Of a stretch of DNA of 64,000 nt, positions 21,200 to 29,877 are shown one piece after another (position 1 is the first letter of the stretch; each line of letters begins with the position of its first letter). Position numbers and translations under genes: made by a program. The notes under the pieces were generated by a model that had not been told where the DNA came from, did not search any database, and saw only the letters and a program-made list of their open reading frames with translations. Source of the DNA: Serratia marcescens subsp. marcescens ATCC 13880 (GTDB lineage: Bacteria; Pseudomonadota; Gammaproteobacteria; Enterobacterales; Enterobacteriaceae); NCBI RefSeq assembly GCF_017299535.1, contig NZ_CP071238.1:2976001-3040000 (forward strand). Reading direction: 5' to 3'.

Positions 21200-22156
21200 T
21201 TACCTCAAGCGAATGCGTGGATCGGCGTAGGCGTACAGAATGTCCGCCAGCAGATTGCCGAGAATGGTCAAGGCGGCCAGAAACAGCGTGAACCCCATCA
21301 ATACCGGGTAATCACGCGCCGCCAGCGAATCGATATGGATATGTCCGGCGCCCGGCCAGTTGAAGATTTTTTCGGTGATCAGCGCGCCGGAGAACAATCC
21401 CGGCAGCTCGAACCCCAGCAGGGTGATGATCGGCAACAGCGCATTGCGCAGCGCGTGTTTGAGGATCACCGTTTTCTCCCTGAGCCCTTTGGCGCGCGCG
21501 GTGCGAATATAGTCCATGCGGATCACCTCCAGCATGCTGGCGCGGAAATAGCGCGTCAGGCTGCCGGCCTGCAGCATCACCAGCGCCAGCACCGGCAACA
21601 GCAGGTGCGCCGCCACCTCCAGCGCCCAGGCCAGCCCGCTCGCCTCGCTGCCGGTGCGCAGCATGCCGCCCGCCGGCAGCCAGTGCAGATCGACGGCGAA
21701 CCATTTGATCAGCAACAGGCACAGGAAGAACGTCGGAAACGACATGGCGGCGAACACCGCCACGGTGATCAGATGATCGAACAGCGAATAGGGTTTCATC
21801 GCCGAGATCACCCCCACCGCCAGCGCGATGCCCCAATACAACACCATCGCCACCGCCGCCAGCAGGAACGAGTTCCAGATGTATTGGTTCAGCAACGTGC
21901 TGACAGGGATCTGGTACTGCAGTGAAAAGCCGAGGTCGCCCTGCAGCAGCCGGCCAAGCCAGTGCAGATAGCGGCTGAACAACGGCTGATCCAGCCCGTA
22001 CAGCGCCCGCAGCTCGGCGGCGCGTTGCGCGGTCAGGTTGATGTTGCCGTCGATAAAGTCGCCGGGCGCCAGGGCGAAAATGCAAAAAATCAGCAAGGAA
22101 GCCAACAACAGCATCGGGATAGTCTGCAACAGACGGCGCAAGATAAAGTTTCTCAT
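21200..22156 (-). CDS. ABC transporter permease (DppB/OppB-like)
   Basis: 318 residues. The N-terminus MRNFILRRLLQTIPMLLLAS is typical of DppB/OppB, followed by the extracytoplasmic region and the conserved DYIRTARAKGL EAA loop. The ATG at 22156 is preferred over one four codons earlier because GGA is properly spaced for it. It lies 48 bases after the binding protein gene. Confidence 0.87.
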   Translation of the reverse strand: MRNFILRRLLQTIPMLLLASLLIFCIFALAPGDFIDGNINLTAQRAAELRALYGLDQPLFSRYLHWLGRLLQGDLGFSLQYQIPVSTLLNQYIWNSFLLAAVAMVLYWGIALAVGVISAMKPYSLFDHLITVAVFAAMSFPTFFLCLLLIKWFAVDLHWLPAGGMLRTGSEASGLAWALEVAAHLLLPVLALVMLQAGSLTRYFRASMLEVIRMDYIRTARAKGLREKTVILKHALRNALLPIITLLGFELPGLFSGALITEKIFNWPGAGHIHIDSLAARDYPVLMGFTLFLAALTILGNLLADILYAYADPRIRLR

Positions 22157-22204
22157 CGCGGGTTCCATCGCCGCCGCCCGGAATGGCGCGGCGGCGTCAG
22201 GGCG

Positions 22205-23893
22205 TTACGGCGCCGGTTTGACGTTCGGCAGGCTGCCGACCAATCCGTTGTAGATATCCGGTTTAAAGCCGGTGACGCGCGCGCTGCTGGCGCTCAAAAT
22301 CTCGCGGTTACCGAGCAGGATCACCGGCGGATCGTCCGACAGCGCCTGATACAGCTGGTGGTACAGCGGCTTGCGCTGGGCGATATCCAGCGTGGCGTTG
22401 GCCCTGGCGATCAGCGCATCCACCTGCGGGTTGTGGTAGCCGGTCTCGCTCTCGCGGCTGATGAAATCGCGCACGCCGTCGTGCGGATCGTTCAGCGTGC
22501 TGGTGCTGAGGGACGCCAGGTCGTAATTGCCCGCCTTGCGCTGCGCCAGCAGCGCGTTGAAATCCAATACCTGCGGTTTCAGCACCACGCCGAGCCGGCG
22601 GTAGTTATCCTTGGCGATCGGCACCAGCGCGTCGTTGATCAGCTTTTTGGTCACCAGCAGCGTCAGCTCCAGCTTTTTACCGTCTTTCTGCCGGATACCG
22701 TCAGCGCCCACCTGCCAGCCAGCCTCTTCCAACAGCTTTTTGGCCTTATCGAGATCGTAAGCGTAAGGATTGATGCCGTTGGCGTCGTAAGCCCAGGAGA
22801 TCGGCGAAATCGGCTGGTTGGCGACCTTGCCATACCCTTGGTACACCACGGCGATCAGTTTTTGCCGATCCAGGCCGTAAATCAGCGCCTGACGCACCCG
22901 CTTGTCCTGCAGGGCCGGGCGTCTGAGGTTGAAATCAACGCGGCTGTAATCGCTTGAGCTGTAAAGGTTGATATTGGCGAAGCCGAGCAGCTTGAGCTGT
23001 TCGATATCGTCCGGCTTGGCGGTAAAGGCGTCGTAGTCGGTCTCACCGGTCTGGAACAGCTGGAAGTTGGTGGCCGGGTTGGTGACGCGGTAGATAAAGC
23101 GCGCCATCGGCGGCGGGCCGAGGTAGAAGTTCGGATTGGCGTGGAAGCGGATCTCCTGCCCCGGCACGTACTTGTCGTAAATATAGGGGCCGTTGCCGAG
23201 CGGCTTGCCGTTCAAGGCGCGCACGCTGTCGAGCTTGCCGCGCTGATAGTCTTTGCCGTAGTAAGCCCGCGACAATACCGGCCCGCCAATCAGTTGCAAC
23301 GTGGTCGCGCCCGGCTGGGTGGTGACGATCTGAATGGTGCGATCGTCGATCACCTTCAGCCCGCTGATGCCGGCGGCGGTACCGTTTTTATACTCGGCGC
23401 CGCCCTGGATGTGCGCCGGCGTGATATCGGTGTCGCCGTCATAGGCCGGATCGTGCAGCAGCGTCAGGGTAAAGGCGATATCGTCGGCTTTCAGCGGCGA
23501 GCCGTCGCTGTAGACCAGATTCGGCCGCAGCCTGATGGTATAGGTCAGATTATCGGGGCTGACCTGCCAGGATTCCGCCAGGCGCCCTTCCGGCTTGCCC
23601 TGGCTGTCCAGGCCGATCAGGCGGCTGAAGATCACGTCGGTCACGTTCTCGTCCCAGCCGTTGGTGAACAGATACGGGTTGAAAATCCCCTGCGGTTCCG
23701 AGATGCCCGCCACCACGGTGTCTTTGCGCAGCTTGGCGGCGGCCGGCACCCGGCTGACGTCGCTGGCCGGCGTGATGCCTTCGGCCAGCGTTTCCGCCTG
23801 CGCGCCGGCGCTCAATCCCAGCGCGCAGATCAACGCCAGCGGCGTCAACCGATAACGCAACAGTTTGTTTAGCTTGTTTTTTATTCTACTCAC
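22205..23893 (-). CDS. ABC transporter substrate-binding protein, family 5
   Basis: 562 residues. The signal peptide runs to SAGAQA-ETLAEG. The mature protein has the SBP_bac_5 pattern (LAESWQVSPDNLTYTIRLRP, YGKVANQPISPISWAYD, and a C-terminal domain with DPHDGVRDF). A GTG at 23893 with GAGGGG upstream gives a well-formed signal peptide; the longer frame from 23932 has no ribosome site. The ligand, likely peptides or another small solute, cannot be told from sequence. First gene of the importer operon. Confidence 0.85.
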   Translation of the reverse strand: MSRIKNKLNKLLRYRLTPLALICALGLSAGAQAETLAEGITPASDVSRVPAAAKLRKDTVVAGISEPQGIFNPYLFTNGWDENVTDVIFSRLIGLDSQGKPEGRLAESWQVSPDNLTYTIRLRPNLVYSDGSPLKADDIAFTLTLLHDPAYDGDTDITPAHIQGGAEYKNGTAAGISGLKVIDDRTIQIVTTQPGATTLQLIGGPVLSRAYYGKDYQRGKLDSVRALNGKPLGNGPYIYDKYVPGQEIRFHANPNFYLGPPPMARFIYRVTNPATNFQLFQTGETDYDAFTAKPDDIEQLKLLGFANINLYSSSDYSRVDFNLRRPALQDKRVRQALIYGLDRQKLIAVVYQGYGKVANQPISPISWAYDANGINPYAYDLDKAKKLLEEAGWQVGADGIRQKDGKKLELTLLVTKKLINDALVPIAKDNYRRLGVVLKPQVLDFNALLAQRKAGNYDLASLSTSTLNDPHDGVRDFISRESETGYHNPQVDALIARANATLDIAQRKPLYHQLYQALSDDPPVILLGNREILSASSARVTGFKPDIYNGLVGSLPNVKPAP

Positions 23894-24047
23894 CCACTGC
23901 CCCTCGTCTACCCGTTGATAAAAATGTGACAAAATTTATCGCAGAGTAATGGGCGGCTGGAGGGCTGTCTAACAACGAAACCGGCATTCCATTGCCGAAA
24001 AAAGCATTATGAATTTTTCTGGGGCGAAGCGGCGGGAGAAATGCGAT

Positions 24048-25472
24048 TCAGCCGGCCGCCGCCAGCCCCCGGATAAGTTTGGCTAAGGTTTTTATCGCCT
24101 CTTCAAAGCGGTCATTCCATTCAAAAGAGGCGTTGAGACGGAAGCAGTGGTTGAAATGGTCGCCGGTGGTGAACATGCGCCCCGGCGCGATGCTGATGCC
24201 CCGGGAAAGGGCCCGCCGGTACAGCTCCATCGACGACAGCGCCGGATCGAGCTCCAGCCACAGGAAGTAACCGCCGTCGGGCTGGCTGACCTTCACCGTC
24301 GGCGGGAAATGGTGGGCGATCGCCTGACGCATCGCGCTTTGGCGCTGGGCCAGCAGGCGGCGCAACCGCCGCAGGTGGGTGTCGTAGCCGCCATGCAGCA
24401 GATAATCCGCCAGCGCCATCTGGGTCGGCACGCTGGTGGAAACGGTGCTCATCAGCTGCAAACGCTGGATCTGCTGCGCATAACGCCCCGCCGCCACCCA
24501 GCCGACGCGAAAGCCCGGCGCCAGGCATTTGGAAAACGACGAACAATGCAGGATTTGGCCGCCGCTGTCGAGCGCCTTGGCCGGCAACGGCCGTTCGGCG
24601 CTGAAGTACAGCTCGCCGTAGACATCGTCTTCGATCAGCGAGATCTGCCGTTCGCGCAGCAGCGCCACCAGACGCTGTTTGTTGGCTTCTGGCAGGGTGG
24701 CGCCCTGCGGGTTCTGGAAGTGAGTCATCAGCCAGCAGGCTTTGATCGGATACTGTTCCACCGCCTGCTGCAGCGCGTCCAGATCGATGCCGTCCTGCGG
24801 ATGGGTGGCGATCGCCACCGCCTTCAACCGCAGCCGTTCCAGCGCCTGCAACGCGCCGTAAAACGCCGGCGACTCGATCGCCACATAGTCGCCCGGTTGG
24901 GTCACCGCCTGCAGGCTGAGGCTGAGCGACTCCATCGCCCCGGCGGTGATGACGATTTCGTCCGGCGCAACCTGCATGCCGCTCAGCGCATAACGTTGGG
25001 CAATGTGCCGCCGCAGCGCGTCGTTGCCCGGCGGCAGGTTGGCCAGCGAACTGTGCGGCGTGAACTTGCGCGCTACGCTGCTCAGCGCCCGCGCCAGCTT
25101 CGGCTGGGCGAACAGCGTGGCGTCGGGAAACGCCGAACCGAAAGGCACGATGTTCGGATCCTTGCTGGCCTGCAGCACGTCAAAAATAAAGGCGTTGATG
25201 TCCACCTGCTCGCTCAGCAACAGTTTCTCGCCGCGCGAAGGCTGAGGCAGCGGCTGCGGACGCGCCGCCACGTAGTAACCCGACTGCGGCCGGGCGACGA
25301 TCCACCCCTGGCTCTCCAGCAGTTGGTAAGACTGCACCACCGTCATCAGGCTTAATCCGGCGCGTTTGCCGCTCTCGCGCAGCGAAGGCAGCTTGTCGCC
25401 CGCCCGCCACACCCGGTTCTGGATCTGTTCTCTAATCTGCTGCGCAAGCTGCTCGTATCGGGTCATAACCAT
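24048..25472 (-). CDS. ydcR: MocR/GntR regulator with aminotransferase domain (YdcR-like)
   Basis: 474 residues. An N-terminal GntR winged helix (about residues 5-70, PSLRESGKRAGLSLMTVVQS) is joined to a fold-type-I aminotransferase domain with the PLP lysine in HCSSFSKCLAPGFRVGW. It matches E. coli YdcR along its length. MocR proteins sense PLP or amino-acid derivatives and often control a neighbouring gene. Here it lies upstream of the peptide importer and divergent from the bd oxidase operon, either of which could be the target. An alternative ATG is two codons downstream. Confidence 0.88.
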   Translation of the reverse strand: MVMTRYEQLAQQIREQIQNRVWRAGDKLPSLRESGKRAGLSLMTVVQSYQLLESQGWIVARPQSGYYVAARPQPLPQPSRGEKLLLSEQVDINAFIFDVLQASKDPNIVPFGSAFPDATLFAQPKLARALSSVARKFTPHSSLANLPPGNDALRRHIAQRYALSGMQVAPDEIVITAGAMESLSLSLQAVTQPGDYVAIESPAFYGALQALERLRLKAVAIATHPQDGIDLDALQQAVEQYPIKACWLMTHFQNPQGATLPEANKQRLVALLRERQISLIEDDVYGELYFSAERPLPAKALDSGGQILHCSSFSKCLAPGFRVGWVAAGRYAQQIQRLQLMSTVSTSVPTQMALADYLLHGGYDTHLRRLRRLLAQRQSAMRQAIAHHFPPTVKVSQPDGGYFLWLELDPALSSMELYRRALSRGISIAPGRMFTTGDHFNHCFRLNASFEWNDRFEEAIKTLAKLIRGLAAAG

Positions 25473-25610
25473 TAACTGTTATATGAAAAAGTAAAATAAC
25501 TGTCACTATTATAGTCACTGTACTTCGTGATTAACTTAACGCCAAGCTTTTCACATAAAAATGACAGCTATACTCAAGAGGTTAATTTATGTTCAACCCT
25601 AGGAGGCGCC

Positions 25611-27011
25611 ATGCTGGGTCTTGATGCACTGGAACTCGCCAGAATACAGTTCGCCTTCACCGTGTCTTTCCATATCATCTTCCCCGCCATCACCATCGGT
25701 TTAGCCAGCTATCTGGCGGTGCTGGAAGGATTATGGTTGAAAACGCACAATGAAGCCTACCGTGAGCTTTACCATTTCTGGTCAAAGATTTTCGCCGTTA
25801 ACTTCGGCATGGGCGTGGTGTCCGGGCTGGTGATGGCCTATCAGTTCGGCACCAACTGGAGCTTCTTCTCCGAGTTTGCCGGCAGCATTACCGGGCCGCT
25901 GCTGACTTATGAAGTGCTGACCGCCTTCTTCCTCGAAGCCGGTTTCCTCGGCGTGATGTTGTTCGGCTGGAACCGCGTCGGCCCAGGGCTGCACTTCTTC
26001 GCCACCTGCATGGTCGCGCTCGGCACACTGATCTCCACCTTCTGGATCCTGGCCTCCAACAGCTGGATGCAGACGCCGCAGGGGCATGAAATCATCAATG
26101 GCCAGGTGGTGCCGGTCGACTGGCTGAAGGTGATCTTCAACCCGTCCTTCCCGTACCGCCTGTTACACATGTCCACCGCCGCCTTCCTCTCCTCGGCGTT
26201 CTTCGTCGGCGCCTCTGCCGCCTGGCATCTGCTGCGCGGCCGCGACACCCCGGCGATGCGCAAAATGCTGTCGATGGCGATGTGGATGGCGCTGATCGTC
26301 GCGCCGGTGCAGGCGATGATCGGCGATGCGCACGGCTTGAATACGCTGAAACATCAGCCGGCGAAGATCGCCGCCATCGAAGGCCACTGGGAAAACCCGC
26401 CGGGCGAAGCCACGCCGCTGATCCTGGTCGGTTGGCCGGACATGCAGCGTGAAGAGACCCGCTTCAAGCTGGAGGTGCCCTACCTCGGCAGCCTGATCCT
26501 GACGCACAGCCTGACCGAGCAGGTGCCGGCGCTCAAATCCTTCCCGCCGGAAGATCGCCCCAACTCCACCGTGGTGTTCTGGTCGTTCCGCATCATGGTC
26601 GGGCTGGGCATGCTGATGATTCTGGCCGGGGTGTGGAGCCTGTGGCTGCGCTGGCGCGGCGGGCTGTATCAGTCGCGTCCGTTCCTGTACTTCATTCTGT
26701 GGATGGGCCCTTCCGGACTGCTGGCGCTGCTGGCGGGCTGGTTCACCACCGAGATAGGCCGCCAGCCGTGGGTGGTGTATGGCCTGCTGCGCACCAAGGA
26801 TGCGGTCTCCGCGCACGGCGATCTGCACATGAGCATCAGCCTGCTGGCGTTCATTATCGTCTACTGCTCGGTGTTCGGCGTGGGGTATTCCTACATGATG
26901 CGCCTGATCCGCAAAGGGCCGCAGCCGCATGAACACCAAGAAGACAATACCGAGGGCCGCCCGGCGCGTCCGCTGTCCGCGGTCAACGACACTCTGGACG
27001 ACAGGAGCTGA
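25611..27011 (+). CDS. cioA: cytochrome bd-type quinol oxidase subunit I, CIO-type
   Basis: 466 residues, clearly shorter than E. coli CydA (522) because the Q-loop is short, as in cyanide-insensitive oxidases (CioA). H21 is the likely haem b595/d ligand, and the GRQPW motif (TEIGRQPWVVYG) marks the quinol side. The integral membrane enzyme oxidises quinol and reduces O2 to water. AGGAGGCGCC sits right before the ATG at 25611. It starts an operon with subunit II and a DUF2474 peptide. Confidence 0.88.
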   Translation: MLGLDALELARIQFAFTVSFHIIFPAITIGLASYLAVLEGLWLKTHNEAYRELYHFWSKIFAVNFGMGVVSGLVMAYQFGTNWSFFSEFAGSITGPLLTYEVLTAFFLEAGFLGVMLFGWNRVGPGLHFFATCMVALGTLISTFWILASNSWMQTPQGHEIINGQVVPVDWLKVIFNPSFPYRLLHMSTAAFLSSAFFVGASAAWHLLRGRDTPAMRKMLSMAMWMALIVAPVQAMIGDAHGLNTLKHQPAKIAAIEGHWENPPGEATPLILVGWPDMQREETRFKLEVPYLGSLILTHSLTEQVPALKSFPPEDRPNSTVVFWSFRIMVGLGMLMILAGVWSLWLRWRGGLYQSRPFLYFILWMGPSGLLALLAGWFTTEIGRQPWVVYGLLRTKDAVSAHGDLHMSISLLAFIIVYCSVFGVGYSYMMRLIRKGPQPHEHQEDNTEGRPARPLSAVNDTLDDRS

Positions 27012-27013
27012 AC

Positions 27014-28021
27014 ATGGGTATCGATCTTCCGCTGATTTGGTTTGTCATCATCGTGTTCAGCACCATGATGTACGTGGTGATGGACGGTTTCGACCTGGGC
27101 ATCGGCATCCTGTTTCCGTGGGTGAAAGAGAGCGGCGACCGCGATCTGATGATGAACACCGTCGCCCCGGTGTGGGACGGCAATGAGACCTGGCTGGTGC
27201 TGGGCGGCGCGGCGCTGTTCGGCGCCTTCCCGCTGGCCTATTCGGTGATCCTCGACGCGCTGGCGATCCCGCTGACGTTGATGCTGATCGGGCTGATTTT
27301 CCGCGGCGTGGCCTTCGAGTTTCGCTTCAAAGCAACGCCGGAGAAGCGACATATCTGGGACAAGGCGTTTATCTGGGGCTCACTGTTCGCCACCTTCAGC
27401 CAGGGTGTGGTGGTGGGCGCCGTGATCAACGGCTTCCCGGTCGAAGGCCGCACCTACGCCGGCGGCGCGCTGGACTGGCTGACACCGTTCGCGCTGTTCT
27501 GCGGGCTGGGGCTGGTGGTGACCTACGCCCTGCTCGGTTGCACCTGGCTGGTGATGAAAACCGCCGGTGATCTGCAAGCGCGCATGTATCACCTGGCGAC
27601 GCCGCTGCTGGCGATCCTGTTGCTGGTGCTGGCTGCGGTCAGTGTCTGGACGCCGATCGCCCATCCGGAAATCGCCGCCCGCTGGTTTACGCTGCCTAAC
27701 CTGTTCTGGCTGCTGCCGGTGCCGCTGCTGGTGCTGCTCAGCGCCTGGGGCATTCACCGCGGGGTGAAACGCGGCGCGCACTACTCGCCGTTCATGCTGA
27801 CGCTGCTGCTGGTGTTCCTCGGCCTGAGCGGGCTTGGCATCAGCATCTGGCCGCACCTGATCCCGCCGGCCATCAGCCTGTGGGACGCCGCCGCGCCGCC
27901 GCAGAGCCTCGGCTTTATGCTGGTGGGCGCGCTGTTCATCATCCCGATCATTCTGGTCTACACCTTCTGGAGCTACTACGTGTTCCGCGGCAAGATCAGC
28001 CATGAACACGGCTATCACTGA
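27014..28021 (+). CDS. cioB: cytochrome bd-type quinol oxidase subunit II
   Basis: 335 residues, multi-helix CydB/CioB family. The N-terminus MGIDLPLIWFVIIVFSTMMY leads into the conserved VMDGFDLGIG and VWDGNETWLVLGG motifs, then GVVVGAVINGFPV. It pairs with subunit I, which ends two bases upstream. GACAGGAG lies in the end of the upstream gene. Confidence 0.9.
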   Translation: MGIDLPLIWFVIIVFSTMMYVVMDGFDLGIGILFPWVKESGDRDLMMNTVAPVWDGNETWLVLGGAALFGAFPLAYSVILDALAIPLTLMLIGLIFRGVAFEFRFKATPEKRHIWDKAFIWGSLFATFSQGVVVGAVINGFPVEGRTYAGGALDWLTPFALFCGLGLVVTYALLGCTWLVMKTAGDLQARMYHLATPLLAILLLVLAAVSVWTPIAHPEIAARWFTLPNLFWLLPVPLLVLLSAWGIHRGVKRGAHYSPFMLTLLLVFLGLSGLGISIWPHLIPPAISLWDAAAPPQSLGFMLVGALFIIPIILVYTFWSYYVFRGKISHEHGYH

Positions 28022-28035
28022 GGAGGGAGGACGCT

Positions 28036-28188
28036 ATGCAAGATAAAACGGCGGCAGCCGCTCCGGCGCCCTGGTGGAAACGCATCGGTTGGCTGGTGAT
28101 CATCTGGAGCGCCAGCGTGCTGGGGCTGTTCGTGGTCGCCTCGCTGTTCCGCCTGCTGATGACCGCGGCGGGCATGAAGTCGCATTGA
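28036..28188 (+). CDS. DUF2474 small oxidase-associated protein
   Basis: 50 residues with one membrane helix (WLVIIWSASVLGLFVVASLF). Short DUF2474 proteins directly follow CIO-type oxidase genes in many bacteria and are likely small subunits comparable to CydX. AGGAGGGAGG precedes the ATG, 14 bases after cioB. Confidence 0.75.
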   Translation: MQDKTAAAAPAPWWKRIGWLVIIWSASVLGLFVVASLFRLLMTAAGMKSH

Positions 28189-28197
28189 CGCGGCGCC

Positions 28198-28464
28198 TTA
28201 TCTGGCCGCGCTGTTGGGAAAGTAAAAAGAGACCACCAGCGTGACCAGCGGCAAGGCGCCGATCTTCACCAGTTCGAAAACTTGTCCGAGCGCTTCGTTT
28301 TTCTCCCAATACGCGTGGGCGGCGAATACGCCCACGCTGACCGCGAATATCCCGCACAGCACCTGGCGCGCCAGGCGCAGCCGCTCCATTTCGTCGAAGA
28401 CCAAGACCTGCTCCAGATAAACCTGGCTGGCCTCATCGCGCAGATTACGGCTTTCGATGTTCAT
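28198..28464 (-). CDS. small two-helix membrane protein coupled to an RHH protein
   Basis: 88 residues: an acidic N-terminal helix (ASQVYLEQVLVFDEMERLRLA) and two likely membrane segments at about residues 34-52 and 66-82. Its ATG overlaps the stop of the upstream ribbon-helix-helix gene as ATGA, so the two are co-translated. I do not recognise the family. Confidence 0.55.
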   Translation of the reverse strand: MNIESRNLRDEASQVYLEQVLVFDEMERLRLARQVLCGIFAVSVGVFAAHAYWEKNEALGQVFELVKIGALPLVTLVVSFYFPNSAAR

Positions 28465-28685
28465 GGGAAGATCTCCACGACCCGCCCCACCGCTTCAAGC
28501 TGTTCACCATTCTCCCGTACAATGCCAAGAGAAGTACCATCCTGTTTCATCCAGTACTTATCGGCAATGGTAATCAGTGCAAACGCCATTTTGATGACCT
28601 CGGTTTTTTCCATCCCGTGACGCCGGGCGATATCGTTCAGATCATCATCAATTTTGTTCGATAACCGAATCGGCAAGCTGCGCAT
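28461..28685 (-). CDS. ribbon-helix-helix-type small protein
   Basis: 74 residues. The N-terminus MRSLPIRLSNKIDDDLNDIA followed by RRHGMEKTEVIKMAFALI has the strand-helix-helix pattern of MetJ/Arc/ParD DNA-binding proteins, with alternating hydrophobic residues in the strand. The C-terminal 35 residues are not part of that fold. AGGAGGTGGAG precedes the ATG, a strong ribosome site. It may repress its own two-gene operon. Toxin-antitoxin function is possible but unproven. Confidence 0.6.
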   Translation of the reverse strand: MRSLPIRLSNKIDDDLNDIARRHGMEKTEVIKMAFALITIADKYWMKQDGTSLGIVRENGEQLEAVGRVVEIFP

Positions 28686-28794
28686 ACTCCACCTCCTGTG
28701 GCCGTTGATTTACAGGGGGAAAGTCTACTGGAAGGGCAAATATCGTTCAATTAGTGAACTGCGTAACGCCTCGCACAATCCGCATGCAACGCTA

Positions 28795-29877
28795 TTACGG
28801 CTTGCGCCCCATCGCGCTGAGGAAACGTTGCTGCAGGCGCAGCAGCTCCTCCAGTTCCAGCAGGCGGTAGTCGATGCCGAAACGCGGCGCCACCTCGCCG
28901 ATGATGCGGCTCAGCGCCGGGTAATGGCGGTGGCTCCAGTGCGGGAACAGATGATGCGTCAAATGCAGGTTCGCCCCGCCGAGCCAGTATCCCAGCCAGC
29001 GCGGCCGGGTCAGCCAGTCGAAGGTGGTGGCAAACACGTGGTGATACCAGCCGTGCGGCATCGCCCCCTGCGCCGGCGCCTGATAAAAATTGGCTTTGGC
29101 CCAGTGGGTGCCGATGATCAACATCACGAACAGCAATGAAGAAAGCATCTGGCTCAGCAAGTAGACCAGCAGGATTTGCCCGATGCCGATGGCCGGCGGC
29201 AGCAGCCAGCACGGGATCGCCAGCGCCAGCAGCAGGTGCGCCGCCTTGCCCGCCAGAAATCCGCACCAGCCGCGCGCGCCCTGCTGCGCCATGCGCGCCG
29301 CCACGCGGGTGCGGCCCGCTCGGTCCAGCCAATCGAACAGCCAGATGTAGTACGGGAACGTCAGCGCCGCCACCAGCGGCCAATAGTAACGCTGGGCGCG
29401 CATAAAGGGCCGCCAGCGCTGGAACGGCGTTTGCCGCAGCACGCCGTTGGCATCGATGTCGGGATCGTAATGTTCGATATTGTTATGGGCATGATGGAAC
29501 AGCACGTGGCGCACGCGCCAGCAGTCGGGGTCCAGTCCCAGCGGCACACTCACCAGGGCGTTCAGCCAACGGTTGGCCCAGGGCCGACGGAAAAACGCGT
29601 TGTGCGAGGCGTCGTGCACCACGTTCACCGTCAGGAACATGCCGATAAAGATAAAGCCGAAATAGCAGGCGAAAAACGCCCAGCCGTTTTGCTGCTGCAG
29701 GCTCAGCCCATAACACAGGCCGCACAGCGCCAACAACAGCGCCACCTTCGCCAGCATGCCCCCGTCGGCGAAACGGTGATCGCCGTTGGCCGCCAGATAG
29801 TGCTGGGCGGCCTGCATCAGCGCGCGGTGCAACCCGCTGTCGTCGCGCCGATAGGCTAACGGACGCAGCGGTTTCAT
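28795..29877 (-). CDS. membrane fatty acid desaturase (first of tandem pair, last gene of operon)
   Basis: 360 residues of the acyl-lipid/acyl-CoA desaturase family (di-iron, O2-dependent). The three histidine boxes are HDASH (88-92), HVLFHH (124-129) and HLTHH (305-309). Hydrophobic helices lie at about 45-85 and 160-260. No fused cytochrome b5 or ferredoxin domain is present, so an external electron donor is needed. It starts with an ATGA overlap to the neighbouring desaturase of identical length. The likely role is introducing a double bond into an acyl chain in the pathway encoded by this operon. Confidence 0.85.
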   Translation of the reverse strand: MKPLRPLAYRRDDSGLHRALMQAAQHYLAANGDHRFADGGMLAKVALLLALCGLCYGLSLQQQNGWAFFACYFGFIFIGMFLTVNVVHDASHNAFFRRPWANRWLNALVSVPLGLDPDCWRVRHVLFHHAHNNIEHYDPDIDANGVLRQTPFQRWRPFMRAQRYYWPLVAALTFPYYIWLFDWLDRAGRTRVAARMAQQGARGWCGFLAGKAAHLLLALAIPCWLLPPAIGIGQILLVYLLSQMLSSLLFVMLIIGTHWAKANFYQAPAQGAMPHGWYHHVFATTFDWLTRPRWLGYWLGGANLHLTHHLFPHWSHRHYPALSRIIGEVAPRFGIDYRLLELEELLRLQQRFLSAMGRKP

